A stretch of 64,000 nt of DNA from Dactylonectria macrodidyma (Eukaryota > Ascomycota > Sordariomycetes > Hypocreales > Nectriaceae), in the NCBI GenBank assembly GCA_020744425.1, contig JAGMUV010000003.1, forward strand, positions 3,410,001 to 3,474,000, given 5' to 3'. Positions 10,550 through 23,061 of the stretch are shown here, piece by piece. The position numbers were made by a program, and so were the translations under genes. The notes below the pieces were generated by a model. It saw only the letters and a program-made list of their open reading frames with translations. It was not told where the DNA came from and did not search any database. Each line of letters begins with the position of its first letter. Within the stretch, counting starts at the first letter, position 1.

Positions 10550-13482
10550 ATGGGGATCCTACCTGCCTTAGACTCTCGTCCACGTTTGGTTCTTCCAGAT
10601 ACCCCGCCGGAGCTGGTGAGCCCAGGCGCCTCGACGTACTCGTCTAGCTCATCGCTGCCTGTGGACCAACCTTGGATCTCACCCTCACTCACATCTCCTT
10701 CAATGCCCAAGTATGAAAAGCCACTGACATCCGAAATGTCGCCCGTGGATCAAAGCGCCGAGGGAAGCCAAAGCCGGCCAGAGTCAGCCGCCCAAGCTGC
10801 TCCTCGACAACAGTTACCATCTTTAAGCAGTCTCTTCGGGCCTCCCTCGACCGTACGACCGCTTCACTCGCCTGTCTCGGACCAACCTAGCACCTACTCT
10901 GCGGCTTCACCGTTGGACCGCCCTCGGGCACCCTCAAGAGACAGACAACACCCGGCTTCTTACTTCTCGCCAACTCTTTCACCCCCGGTATCGCAACCCC
11001 GGACTACCTACGACGCCAAGTTCGAATCAGACCGCCACCCACCCCATGGTTTGGCGAGATCCTTCTCTGGTCCCGAGTCGCCCAGATACCGCGATGTCGA
11101 CCAAGCCCGCCCGGCCTCACGAGCGGACGGCCAGGTTGGGAAATGGTCTATGCAACACGATGTTGTACGCCATGAATACTCACTAGGATCACGAGATCAA
11201 TCTTTCCGATCACCACAGGATCAGTTTCGACTTCACTTCCCTGGACCCAAGGATCGTTCTGCTCCCAATTACTCCGACCAGAGGACGGTAAATCACGGAG
11301 GTCCAAACCCGCCTCCAACGCCAACAAGCACTGTGGTATCCGAAGGCATTCCGTCAAAGGATGGCCTGGGCCCTAAGATCTGGACCGGGTCCCATTTCTT
11401 GCCTCGATTCGTTAGAGCTGCTGAGGTGCCGGGCGAAGGAATGTGTTACTTTTACGATGATGGCAGCCACTGCAAGACGGTCATTGACGGTGAAGCTGTC
11501 AATGCGCACTGGGGAGTTACCAAGGCAGGAAAGCCACGGAAACGACTCGCTATTGCGTGTGTAACTTGCCGGGAGAAGAAGATCAAATGCGATCCAGACT
11601 ACCCTCGTTGCGTTCAGTGTGAGAAGTTTGGACGAATTTGCAAGTTCAAGAATGCGTAAGTCTACCCCTTGATGGAACCCCAAGTGGTGTAACTGACGGC
11701 TTTACCAGTCCGAGAGGGGGTCACAACACTTCTCCGTCAACACCACCCGCAGAACTTGACGACATGCGCAAACTGAGCGGGCCATCTAGACATAGTGATG
11801 TGCGCATGTCTGGGAGCGAGGCCAGCTCGCCTGTCTCGCCTAGAACCACGATGCGCCCGCCTTCGCCAGACACAGGATCTCACAAGCGTCTCCGAGTGGG
11901 TTATGATAGCTATGTTCCCGGCGGACCTCCGGTTGTCCCAATGGCGAATACTGAACCCACCCGAGTCCATTTCCCCGTTCAGCACGAAACCGCCGAGTTG
12001 CCTCGCATCCCAGAGGACGTTTTGGACCGAGCCTGGGGTACCGATCCTTCTTTGTCTGATCCCCAGTCCATTCGCGCCGTCATCTCGCAATTTTTTCTTC
12101 ACCTTGATAACGCCAGGGTTATGCGATTTATCCCTGAGGCACCGTTCAAAGCCTGGGTTGCTAACCCGAACCTTACAAAATCTCCTGAAGACCTAATGCT
12201 CTTGTACAGTATCCTGGCTGTCGGAGTGGCGTTGTCTGGAGGACCCAAACCCATCGCCTTCGAGTATGCTCAAGTGGCGCATTACGCTCAGAGGGTGACG
12301 GTTGCCGGCGGTATCCAGCTCGTTCAGAGCAGAATTCTCCTCGCTCTCTACTATCTCTCGATATCCCATGCACAAGATGCAAGCGACATGCTCTCAGCGG
12401 CAGTCGCCTCCGCATCATGTCTGAAGCTCAATATAGAGCTTGAAGAGTCACAAGATGCACTCTTGACAACCTTCCCCTTTGGACTGAGCAAAGCCGGATA
12501 TCGCGAGACTAGGAGAAGAACTTTTTGGTCACTTTTCACGCTAGAGCGCCTGAACGGGCAATTCCCCGACCGACCAGCGATGATTAACGGCGAGGATATC
12601 TATACTCGCCTGCCTGCCGATACGCATATTTTTGAGCGTGAGATGGAGAGTTCATCACCAATGTTCAACCCCTACGTTTCGAATCTTGGCAACGTCAATG
12701 AGAGAGAATTCGGAATATCCGCATATCTCGTCGAGATGGTCCATATCTGGTCCAACAATATCTCTCGGATTTACCGAATGGCCCGTCGTACCACCATGCT
12801 GGACACGGACTCAGACTCGTCACGGATGATGCTGAGGCGGATCCAAGACTGGCACCAGGCACTGCCTTCTCGATTGTTATTCAACTCGACGAACCTAGAA
12901 TCTACCGTATTGGCAGGTGAACTTGGACCATTCTTGACCATGCATTTGCTGTACAACCATGCCATGATCAAGCTGAGCCGCCATAGCGTTGCGGCCGACC
13001 GGTCGTCTCCGCAAATGACGTCCCTCCAGGTTCAGCGATGCTATGAACATTCCACAAATGTCTTGGACGCGGTCAAGGCCATCCTGCGATTGCACACAGG
13101 TGGGCAAGACATCACTGGCGCATTCCCTCCAATTATAGCCATGGCAACGATGGAAGCCGTGGACGTTTTGACTGCTAGCGGACGATTGTCTCACCTCAGT
13201 GACGTAATCGACAGCGTGGGGATAGCTCTGAGCGTCGTGGATGCAATGGGAGCCATTTGGGAAGACTCGCACAACGCCCAGGAGTCAATCGATGCTCGCC
13301 TGGGAATGCTGCTTCGAATTCGGGATCGAGGGGCCCAACCAGCGAGTCCCATTGAGGGTTACCGCATTATGTTCGGCACGGAGGAACACGCAGACGAAAA
13401 GAGCCTCCGCTGGCAAATCAGCAATCCGATTGAGCGCCTTTATCCCAAGGACATGGATAACGTCTACTCCACGCTCATGTGA
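10550..13482 (+). CDS. Zn2Cys6 fungal transcription factor (RosA/NosA-like)
   Basis: Predicted nuclear DNA-binding regulator of about 959 residues, in two exons (10,550-11,655 and 11,709-13,482; intron with GTAAGT donor and ACCAG acceptor). The first true ATG in frame is 10,550; the frame is open further up but without ATG. Residues 1 to about 290 are Ser/Pro-rich and low complexity. A complete binuclear zinc cluster of the form C-x2-C-x6-C-x6-C-x2-C-x6-C lies near residues 337-364, preceded by a basic stretch. The C-terminal 500 residues carry a fungal-specific transcription factor (middle homology) region, including the RRRTFWSLF motif. The zinc cluster in mid-protein, with a conserved block just before it (MCYFYDDG, GVTKAGKPRKRL), reminds me of the RosA/NosA sexual-development regulators; that assignment is from memory and moderate. 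It has a long gene-free upstream region and a uORF, as often seen for developmental regulators. Confidence 0.88.
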
Positions 13483-15608
13483 AGGAAGATGATGGGCATT
13501 CGCTATAACCGAATGTCTAATGAGTAGCCCGAGCCCTAGGCTGAACGCTTTTTACTCGATTTTTTGGTTCTTCTGTTTCCTTTTTTCCTCTATCTCCTTT
13601 TCGTTTTACCATCTCGCATTGCTTGGCGTTACAAGGTATGAGCATCGGGCAGGCATTTGGGCAGCATGTTTGATGCTGGCTGGCGAATGGCATGGCCCAG
13701 TTGCCTTTTCAGAACACGGGAAACACCTCCTCCCATCTCTTCGTTTCAACTCAGTGTACATTTTACTCTATTCATGTCGCATATGGGGGTCGGAGTCGAT
13801 AATTGTTTGGGTATTTCGGCCATGGTTTAACCTTGGCAGGCTATAAGCACTGGAGTCCCGGTTATTATATTGGGTACGAAGTGAAGTGTCATGTGCGACG
13901 ATGTCATGCACGGTCTGATGGATGAGTTAGTTAAGTGAATCATTGAAAGCAATCCGAGCATGTGCATTGGATTCCTCAAGCATGGATGTTTTCCCACGAC
14001 CAGTGACTGAAGTACAATATCGTCCAGACAAGTATTCCAATTTTCATGCAGCCTGCAGCATGCAGCATAGGGATCCAAACTCTTGGAGACGCCCGGTGAC
14101 GGTGGAAGCAGGGCTAGCAACAGGGTTTACAGGAGTGGTGTTATCGAGATGTGTGTGCTTGACGACACCATCTCTGATGGCAATCCAGCACCCCCTCCCT
14201 GTCGCCACATCGGCGGGACATTTTGTTCACCCCATCTGCCGTCCCCTTCCCTGCTCCCTGCTGACCACAGGGCGCGATCGAGGCGGCCGCTTTTGAGCGG
14301 CCAGAGATTAACATTAAAGTGCTGTACTAAGTGAACTAATGCTGTTTTGTCTCATCGAAGCGCGCGTGCCCTTTGGCATCGGCCCGGTGTAACATTGCGG
14401 CGCGGCCTGTAGGCGTTGTCCGGCTCGTAGGCGCGCCTGGGCTTATGCACGCGGATCTGGATTTGGACAAAGGACCTGGGCAGTCGGCACTAATATCGCC
14501 AGCCGAGCCGGGGGACGAAAAGCCCTGTGCTAGGCCCAACAGAGGAGGGTGTATGCGGAGTCGTTTGCCCTGCCGAGGGATGGGTTGTAATTGATGGACG
14601 GCACATGTACAGGGCTACAAGTTTATAGGCAGGATGCGCGTCTGTGGTGACATGAGAACAAGGTCATGAGGGATGGAGGGGTGGGTAAAGGTGCCGGGGG
14701 AGGACTCGGTGAGGGGCGCATGAAAAGAAACGCCGGGCCTTACAGAAACGACATACGGGGCTAGCTGGGGTGACGAAGATTGGGGACTTGGCTCTGGTGG
14801 GTGTGGTTGTGGAGGCACTGACTGGTGTTGAAGATCGGTGTGTTGGTTATGTGTGGTGTTGAGAGATTTACATACATACGTACTTATGGTAGTACAGTGC
14901 TACGTACAAGCCGAGATAGCTAGCCCCAGAGGCTAGAGGAAGAGAAAAGAGAAAAGAGGAGACATGAGAATGGAATCTCGACACCCATAGGTTTGGGGAT
15001 TCATCCTTAAGAACAGTCGAGTTGATGATGCCTCTTGATATCCGGCGTCTCGGGCCGCGCTTAAATACGGAAAAGGCCTGTGGCCCGTACCCACCCCGTC
15101 ACGGCAATTGCTTCGACCTGACAAGGGGAACGTAGGTGAGGACGCAGCATATCGGGATGCTTTGCAGTACCGTGGAATATTCCGACTGCAGTGGGCTTGA
15201 ATCTCATCAAGAGGTTTACCGAGCGCGTGCAGCAAATAAGTTACGTACTGCCCGATCGAGACGCCAGAGTTGCAGTATGAACATCGTGCAGAAGTCTTTT
15301 TGGGTTGCACAAGGACGCTGAAAGAAGGTAGCGGCGCTAAGCCTGGTATGGACTAGAGCACCGGGGGTGGGGGTGTCATCCATTGGAGGGATCGGATGGG
15401 ACTCATGGAAGGTACGCAGAGGTACGTACCCTCTACCCCCAACCTGAGGCCGTGCTCGCAAACTGTTGCTTCGATTGTACTAGAAGCCTGCATCTAGCGT
15501 TAAGATCGCATCTTGTTCGTCACTCCAACGTACGCATCATATACCAAAAATACCCTCTCAACTGGCGTCTTCATGGCCGCGAGATAATGGAACAGGCGGT
15601 CAGCCAAG
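13483..15608. other. Intergenic region between regulator and WD40 gene
   Basis: This stretch starts with the regulator's 3' UTR, which is T-rich just after the stop. A 108-codon hydrophobic frame with an ATG at 13,520 lies there but has no supporting features. The remainder shows no coding pattern. The last few hundred bases presumably hold the promoter of the WD40 gene at 15,609. Confidence 0.5.
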
Positions 15609-16908
15609 ATGGCATTTCCTGACGAGCCTGCCGCTCATCTGCTGGGCGCCAATGGTCAGTTGCCTCACTTTCTCAACCTCGTCCCATCATTCCTTCACCA
15701 TCGTCGTTTTCGGGCGAATGGCTTCACTCCCATCATAGCCGCCGCTCTCTCCCCCGCCATTCAGCTTCCGGTGTGGCGTCTCTCGCTTCAAACCATCCTT
15801 CCTCGCCATGAACCCCCTTTTCCCTCTTCTCTGTTTGCCTACCTCCTCATGGTTTCGCCCCCCGCTGACGTTCGGATGAATCCAAGGCCCGGTCCATACC
15901 GTCGCATACTCAGCCTCACCAGGGACATACATTCTCACCGGCTCTGCGGACCGATCAATCCGCCTCTACAACCCCTTTCCCAGCACCGCCGGCCCCGGCG
16001 ATAACCCTAAACAGAAACCCCAAGTACCCCAAGGCCGGCTCATCCAGACCTATGCCGCTCATGGATACGAGGTGCTGAGCCTCGCTGTCGCCGCCGACAA
16101 CCAGCGTTTCGTCTCGAGCGGCGGCGACCGCACTGTCTTTCTCTGGGACGTTGCAACTGCTGCCACCATCCGTCGCCTCGGCGGCAATGCTCAAAGCCAT
16201 TCGGCCCGTATCAACTGCGTTAGCTTCGCTGGCGACGGGGACTCCCTGATCGTCAGCGGTGGCTTCGACACAACCGTTCGCATTTGGGACACCAAGAGCA
16301 CTAGTTTCAAGCCCATCCAGGTCCTGGCAGAAGCCCGTGATGCTGTGACATCTATCGCAGTTCGCGGGCCGGAAGTCATTGTGGGAAGCGTCGACGGTCG
16401 CATCCGCAGCTATGACATCCGCATGGGCCGCTGCACAACCGATGTCATCGGTGCGAGCGTCACTACGGTGAGTCTCATGCGTGACGGCAAGGCAATGCTC
16501 GTTGGCAGTCTCGACAGCAAGTTGCGGCTCATGGACCGCGAGAACGGTGAATGCCTGCGAGCATACTCTCACCCCGACTGGAGGAACGAGGAGCTGCGCG
16601 TCCAGGCGCTCTTGGGAGGCAGGGAAAAGTATGTCATTGTCGGTGATGAAATGACCGCCGAACCCGAGCCTAATGGCCAAGGTCGGATCTGGGCCTGGGA
16701 CTTAATGACGGGCAAGTTGGTCGCCAAAGTAACAGTGCCCTGGGGACCTCAGGGCTTCGAAGCGAAAAAGAAGGCCGTGGGGAGAGACGGCAAGGAAAAG
16801 ACAAGAAGCAATGTAATTAGCTGTATGGCATGGAGAGAAGATGGCTGGGGCGATCAATTCTGCGTCGGCGGCACGTCTGGCGTTGTGACGGTATTTGGAG
16901 CGCTGTAG
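15609..16908 (+). CDS. WD40 repeat protein, WDR83/MORG1-like
   Basis: Two exons (15,609-15,654 and 15,887-16,908; the intron has GTCAGT donor and CTGAC branch site) encode about 355 residues. The whole protein is a single seven-bladed WD40 propeller; repeats ending in WD-like pairs are visible (LWDV, IWDT, AWDL), along with the SGGFDTTVRIWD and VGSVDGRIRSYDIR segments. The short length, start (HLLGANG then VHTVAYS) and repeat content match WDR83, also called MORG1, a scaffold described for MAP kinase modules and as a spliceosome-associated protein. The start lies at the only ATG preceding the first repeat, and the intron joins exactly to complete a Gly codon. It is convergent with the GT15 gene. 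Other small WD40 proteins are possible, but none fits the length and motif pattern as well. Confidence 0.85.
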
Positions 16909-17282
16909 AGCGCCTTGACAAACTCTTGATTGCATGAGCTATTCATATATGGCAGGTAGGTAAGAGATGATTCATATCTGTCATTGTCTACGTCTTCCTT
17001 CATCACACGCATTCCCAGGTATGAATAACAATGAGACGCATCTATGTTAAATCCCACATAATTGTCTACTATGCTCCGACAGCGCCGAAAACCAAATATG
17101 TACCCTCCCACATCCAGAACAGTTCCAACGTTCGATTTAAGGTGTAACGTCGTCTTTCATACATGATTACACAGCCGGTTGCCGACCCATGCGCTCCTAG
17201 GGGTAGACCTGGAGGACTCTTGGGCTGCAAGGAGGTATTCGAACATGACGACTCGTCGCGCCAAGTGCAACAAAGGAGGCTG
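16909..17282. other. Convergent 3' region between WD40 and GT15 genes
   Basis: A 374-base interval between two stop codons on opposite strands. It should contain both 3' UTRs. I see no coding pattern, repeat or RNA gene in it. Confidence 0.5.
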
Positions 17283-18639
17283 TTAGCCCATGCCAGCAAA
17301 CTCAAACCAGTTCGGCCTGCAGTCTTCTCGGTGAAGAAATGGTTCGCCATCAGTGAGACGGCCGGTGACGCAGCCCCTGCATTTGGGCGAGTTGGGGCAG
17401 TTGAAGAAGGGTATGTGCTGGTAGCCGATGTCACGGAACCTGGTGCCTGTTAGTGCTGCTCTGGCTGGGGATGGAGAGTTGAAAGAAAGTCGTGATACTC
17501 ACCAATGAATCTTGCTTGAGTCCTCGAACAGGCCCAGGGCAATGCTATGTACGGGAGCATCTCCCCATCGCTCGTAGAAGAAGCCACCCGCGCGGTCGAG
17601 ATGGTTGAAGTAGTCCTCATAGACCTGACTCCGCCAGAACTCCATGTCGCCAACCTCAAAGTTGCTCCAGAAGTGGCACGTGGAGAAGCCGTGAGCGGCG
17701 GCGTTGTGTTCAGGTCGCCTGGTTTCGTCCGTCACCCACTTGATGGCATTGCGATCATGGAGCGAGTCTGGGTTGTCGGCGAGGAACTTGATCGTCTCGG
17801 GCCACAGCGAGGGCAGCGTTCTGGGGTCGTCGTAGAGATTGATGGTGAAACCGTATGTCTTGTTGTTGTCGTGCATGTAGCGGAAAACGTCGTAATCGAC
17901 ATCGCAGAAGAAATGCACGTTGGGCTCTACGCGCCAGTAGTAGCGGGTGTCTTTGAGGGCAGGGTGTTTGTAGAAGAGGCCGCTGTTCCAACGACACATC
18001 TTGTGGTAGGAGATCATCTGGGCGTATTGCACGCCGCTTTTTTGTAGGATCTTGGTCGATTCCTCGTAGAGTTGCTCGTCTATCCACGAGGGAGTATCCC
18101 AGTGCTCATTGGGTATAAGTTCTGTATAAGCTTATTAGTGATGCCTCGAAGTATATGGGGGGCGGCAGACCGCACCATAGTTGCACTTGGCCTTTGTCGC
18201 GGCACTCGTCTTCTGGATGAATTCCTGGGTGAAGGGTACGTCGTTGAAAAAGGTCCAAGGATAGTTGAACTTGCTGTTCCAAGTCCTCTCGAGGTCTCGC
18301 ATGGACATGACCATGGCATCGACCTCTTCATTCCTCACGAGGGCCAGCAGGGTGGCATTGATGCGATCGGGGTTTTCGGCATCGGGGGCGTAGTTGTCGT
18401 TGGTGCGGGCCAATGTCCCTTCTGGTTCTCCGGTCGCTATGGGACAAGGATATTAGCTACGATGCTTCCGAGGACGGGAGAAACAACTCACGATCTAGAT
18501 TGGGATCCCGCTCAAAGTTGACGTAGCGATCTGCGGGGCCTCGACCAGCCCATGATGGGAAGAAGAGCTGGAACAGGAAGAAGCACCAGAGCACCACGGC
18601 CGTGAATATTAGTGCTCGGACCGGCCGCGCGACAGTCAT
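17283..18639 (-). CDS. GT15 alpha-1,2-mannosyltransferase (Kre2/Mnt1/Ktr family)
   Basis: Golgi type II membrane glycosyltransferase that adds alpha-1,2-mannose to protein-linked O- and N-glycans from GDP-mannose. Four exons on the minus strand (18,639-18,492; 18,436-18,176; 18,121-17,503; 17,439-17,283) give 394 residues. A single membrane anchor lies near residues 8-30, behind a short basic cytosolic tail. Family blocks are clear: the YYWRVEPNVHFFCDVDYD block with its acidic metal-site region, YGFTINLYDD, the CHFWSNFEVGD block and a terminal HREDC region. The start is the ATG at 18,639; the frame extends upstream only to non-ATG codons. The exon 2 donor is GTGCGG, weaker than the others, but it is needed to restore EHW-containing sequence in frame. 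It is divergent from the GCP5 gene, with a 760-base shared promoter region. Confidence 0.93.
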
Positions 18640-19399
18640 GATGGCTGATGATATCAATGATTGGGAATATCAATGTCAACAGCTGCCACCGGATAGCGGT
18701 AGACAGCGTCCGTCCCAGGGGGTCCTAGGCGTCCATGGAACGAAGAACCAGATCCGACAGACCCTGCTGAGGCAATAGCAGAGACTTCGGATGCCGCGGA
18801 ACGTCTCTGATCTGCTGGCGCACAGCGTTGCGTTGGGTAGGCTGGTCGGCAGAATCTCTTGGACGGTTTGGGCCACGACCGTATCAATATCTCGGAGCCG
18901 ACGCTGGAAATGTGGTGAAAGGGGTTGATTTATTGAAGCTGGTATCATGGAGCCATGGTCCAATCAGCGGCCACAGCAACTAATTTACAGTATGCAGTGG
19001 AGCAATGGTGACGCGACAGACGCGCGCTCACATGGGAAAATGCGACGGTTGCGGTTGGAGCTGCCATGATTCAAGATAAACCAGGAATACTACATAGATA
19101 AAATCTCGAGGCAATTTTTTGGGTTATATTGATAACCACAGATATATTCTTTACCTAGGTAGTCCAGAATCAATCATGCCATCATGGCTGCTCAAAGGTT
19201 TCACCAATTCATCATGGTACAGTCAGCTATTTTTGGCACCTTATTTTTGGCACCTTATTTTGTAGTGGCGCTCCGCCAACGCGAACCTGCCATGTCGCAG
19301 TAATTCCTCTCCCCCCCCGCTATCACGACCCAACCCAGCGATGACGACGATTATGTCTGCACCAGCCTGAGCAAACGATGGAAAATATATGATACAATT
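18640..19399. promoter_or_regulatory. Shared divergent promoter region, GT15 and GCP5
   Basis: This 760-base interval separates two start codons that point away from each other, so it must hold both promoters. It includes a 14-base direct repeat (TATTTTTGGCACCT) in two tandem copies plus a partial third from about 19,228 to 19,263, and a C-rich run near 19,310. No coding pattern is seen. Confidence 0.5.
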
Positions 19400-22149
19400 A
19401 TGGCTTTTGCTGCGAGGCTAGGCGCTCTCACTGGGGAGCTGGTCGAGGCTGTGACGCTCACATCTGCTCAGGTTCGCAACAGCCACCCATCCATCCCAGC
19501 AACAACTCTTGCAAAGGACTAACTGACTTATTACGACTCTAGACACGCCCTGACAAGTTCAACACCCACCGCGAGACCGCTCTTCGCAGTCTAAAGTCCC
19601 ATCCCTTCCTACGAACTAACCAATTCGATGTCGAACACAACCTCGACGGCCTAGAAGAGCGATTCCGCGTCAACCTGCGAGAGGAGCTTGCGGATGCCCT
19701 GCATGAGCGACGTGATCTGCTGCAGCAAACACCCTCAAAATGGCACCCCGAGATACTGTACCTGCTCTTGGAGCTCTCAGACCAACCCACTTTCAACACG
19801 AGGCTCAGCGACTTGGATCTTCTGAAGAAGGGGTCGGGCGAGCAGGATGAGGAGCAACTACGCTGGGAGGACATCGCCCGCGAAGATGGCTGGGACCAGG
19901 ACAAAGCTATATGGAAGACCATAAAGTACAGCGACAGTTCAGACGATGAGGACGACGGGTACAGGCAAGAGTCGGGGAGCGAGTCTGGTGCCAGCACCGC
20001 CTCCTCCGAGGTTCCGCCCGGCAGGACAGCAGAAGATTTGATTATCCATCCCGAGGACGTACCTCAACTCACCCTTATTCGAAAAGCCCAGGAGTGGCGG
20101 ACGGGGAAGCCCCCGAAAGATGCTGCTGGCCACACTCGCAAGGTGCCTGTCACCGAATTTCACATTGCTCGAGAGGTCTTGTTTATGCTTCAGGGACTAG
20201 ACACGACACTATTTACAACCGATGGATCGGCCGACCCTGCGTTCCAGATGACGCACACAGCGTGGGACACTCACAAGGCACTGATCAGCTATTTTTCCGA
20301 AGCAGGACGCCGACTTGCTGTTTTGCGCAAGTTCATCTCTCAACCACAGCGTTCCTCACATCTCCAGGCCTTTCACGATAGTGTCGCCTCCCGTCTCCAT
20401 AGCTTCGACAAAATGGTCACCAAAATCCAGGCGCCGCTGGTCTCGCCCAAATCCGACGTCGTGGTTAGCCTCTTGAAGATCAAGGCGGAGCTCACTTCTG
20501 GTCTTGAGCCGCTGTACGCACTGTCTGGAATCGTCATGCAGATGCAAGATGGCTCGTCTTCCGGGGCCTTTCGCTATCTTGAGTTGCTCTTTGAGGGATC
20601 CAACATCGCCCAACTTGCTGGAAAGCCTGCCACTTACGAATTTCTTGCTCGCATTTTTGTCGAGTGTTTTGATGTCTACCTACGTCCGATCCGCTTGTGG
20701 ATGGACCACGGCAAACTTCTACCAGGAGACAAGATCTTCTTTGCCTCGGAGTTTCCGACACAGGTTCCTCTTGGCAAAATCTGGAAGGATCAATATCGAC
20801 TTCGCCGCACTGTAGATGGAAAACTGCATGCCCCCAAGTTTCTCCAGCCCGCTGCGAGCAAGATCTTCAACACAGGGAAAAATGTCGTGGTTCTGAAGAA
20901 GCTGGGCCGGTTCGAGTCGACAAGGTGCAAGTGGAGCGTCGAGGAGCCCCCATTGGACTATGATGCCATCTGCCCTGCCGGGTTTGAGCTGGCTCCTTTC
21001 TGTGATCTTTTTGATGCTGCGTTTGATCGATGGATCCAGAGCAAATACAACACCACCTCCACCATACTCAGAAATGCATTATTCGAGCACTGTGGGCTCT
21101 GGTCTGCCCTGGATACCATGGAGCATCTCTACTTCATGTCGGATGGCTCCGCAAGCGACCTATTTTCCAGAAATCTGTTCAGCAAGCTAGATCTCTTGGC
21201 CCCAAGTTGGCACAATCGATACGGCCTTACTGGGACAGCTCAAGAGGCATTCGCGACACTCATCGATGCAGTCCGATTGTCTGTCACTGTCAGCCCCGAA
21301 GGCTTGCGAATACCAATTCTAGCGGCCCGCGACTCCATCAGGACAGCGCTACCCACCGTCATGGTCAATTACCGTTTATCCTGGCCAGTCCAGATGATCC
21401 TATCTGAGAACACGATATCTCAGTATCAATCCATCTTTACACTACTCCTACAGCTGAAGAGGGCTCTTTACGTGCTTCAGGCACAAAGAATTCTTGACAG
21501 CTACTGGACGGATGATGACAACTGGGGCGAAAGGTCGCTCTATTATTCAATGCGGACTAGGCTTCTGTGGTTCTCAACTAGCCTCCAGTCGTACCTGGCG
21601 ACATTGGTGTTGGCGCCGAACAGCGCAAGGATGAGACGAGAATTGCAGGATGCTCACGATGTGGACGCCATGATTGCCATCCATGCCACCTGTATGAAAC
21701 GAGTCATCGATGAAGCGTGCTTAGGGAACAGACTGACCCTCATTCGGGAGTGTTTCCTCGACGTTCTCGATCTGGCCATCAAGCTCGAGCAAGCCCAGGC
21801 CTCCCACAATAAAGAGGCAGAAGAATTGCGAGAGCTTTCGCGCCTTTCCGCCATGTCATCTCCCGGTCCACCAGGAACGCCTAGGCCGCCCAGGACTCCG
21901 AGGACACCGAAATACGTCCGTGATGGCGACGAAGACAGCGACGACGAGAGCGATGAGGAGAAAAGATTAAGCAGGGCTAAGCCAGGAAAGCCTTACATGA
22001 CGGTGCTGAGGGAGATCAAGGCCGATTTTGAACGGCATTTGCGATTTATCTGCGAGGGACTGCGTAGCGTTGCGCGGGCGACGAGCGACGCACAGTCGGC
22101 CAAGTGGGATATCCTAGCAGAGATGCTGCAAAGCGGTAGCCGGACCTGA
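19400..22149 (+). CDS. Gamma-tubulin complex component, GCP5-like
   Basis: Component of the gamma-tubulin ring complex that nucleates microtubules at spindle pole bodies. Two exons (19,400-19,471 and 19,543-22,149) give 892 residues. The N-terminal half has the GCP grip1-type region: LLELSD, then the acidic serine-rich linker (SDSSDDEDD), then REVLFMLQGLDTTLF. The C-terminal half has the grip2 gamma-tubulin-binding region, with VNYRLSWPVQMIL, the SLYYSMRTRLLWF block and the HDVDAMIAIHATCMKRV helix. The W-rich N-terminal segment (LRWEDIAREDGWDQDKAIW) and overall length point to GCP5 rather than GCP2/GCP3, which start differently and are anchored to other paralogues. A basic, Pro-rich insertion with several acidic runs occurs around residues 705-745. 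The exon 1/2 joint restores frame at a CAG/GTTCGC donor. It is convergent with the hydrolase-like gene, only 144 bases away. Confidence 0.87.
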
Positions 22150-22293
22150 TATGGACGAGATAGCGATGAGCCGATGAATAATGATACCCCTTGTCGAGCA
22201 CTGCTTGGCCAAGCACTTCTGTTCCCACCATCCGTGACGTCGCGTCCTAATCAGAGCTCCTCTCGCCATCTTCGACGCAGCGGAGTGTCGCGT

Positions 22294-23061
22294 TTAGAAT
22301 TCGCTCTTGAGCCTGCTCGCAAAGAACTCCATCAGAGGCAAGACCTCGTCTCTGTCCCGCGGCATCGAGACACCCTGCCGCTTCCACTGCACGACCTTTA
22401 CATCTGCAAATTCCCTCTTCGCATTGTCCACAGCGTCGTCCTCAAGCTGGCACACTAGCACGGGGGTACGGCTCTGCTCGCGCGCACTGATGGTCGGCAC
22501 CATGGACTGCGGCAGCGGCCCGCCGATGGAAACGATGCCCTTGAATGTGGTGCCGGGGCGGGGCTTGTCACCCTCTGTAACGTCGACGACGCGTTCCGCT
22601 TGGCGCAGCTTGGAGGCCAGGCCAAGGGCCAGCGAGCCGCCCTGGCCGAAGCCGAAGAAGAGAATGTCGGTGGTTTCCCAGCCGAGCTTGGCGATCAGCA
22701 CCTCGTCGACGAGCTTCTCCATGATCAGCCCCCGGGCCTTCTCGAAGCCCGGGTCCTCGTCAATGTCCCCCGTGGCGTCGTTGATGATCAGATCGTCGCC
22801 AAAGTGGTGATGCTGGCCGCTGCCCCCGGGAGGCAGAAGGGCGTCCGGGAGCGGTGTGGTGCCGCGGACGGAGATGCCGAAGACGCCCGGTAGAGCGAGG
22901 TCGCGCGCGAAGCCGGCAAAGGGCTTCTCGTAGTCACCGAGGCCGTGGAACAGCACGAGGAACGTCGTCGTCGACTCTGGCGGGTCCGGGATGTGCAGCG
23001 CCACGGGAAGCGTGGCGGAGAGCGAGGCGAAGTCGGCTTCTGTTGGGATCTGGGGAGGCAT
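22294..23061 (-). CDS. Alpha/beta-hydrolase-fold protein with missing nucleophile
   Basis: A single exon encodes 255 residues from the ATG at 23,061; the frame is open further up but that part lies in the leader. The fold is of the phospholipase/carboxylesterase (acyl-protein thioesterase, LYPLA-like) family: an oxyanion-loop motif HGLGD near residues 39-43, a GGS-rich segment, then the strand-turn-helix around the nucleophile elbow. The elbow reads GFGQGG (residues 137-142) where active relatives have GFSQGG, so the catalytic serine is replaced by glycine at residue 139. The codon is GGC, so one base change does not explain it. The region where the catalytic His is expected near the C-terminus (QGVSMPRDRDEVLP) also lacks a histidine. 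It therefore looks like a non-catalytic member. The frame is intact and the flanks are not decayed, so it is unlikely to be a simple pseudogene. Confidence 0.8.
   Translation of the reverse strand: MPPQIPTEADFASLSATLPVALHIPDPPESTTTFLVLFHGLGDYEKPFAGFARDLALPGVFGISVRGTTPLPDALLPPGGSGQHHHFGDDLIINDATGDIDEDPGFEKARGLIMEKLVDEVLIAKLGWETTDILFFGFGQGGSLALGLASKLRQAERVVDVTEGDKPRPGTTFKGIVSIGGPLPQSMVPTISAREQSRTPVLVCQLEDDAVDNAKREFADVKVVQWKRQGVSMPRDRDEVLPLMEFFASRLKSEF

Noticed and set aside
13520..13846. 108-codon hydrophobic frame after the regulator stop
   Set aside because: It begins 38 bases after the stop of the regulator and lies in T-rich 3' UTR sequence, which yields hydrophobic codons by chance.
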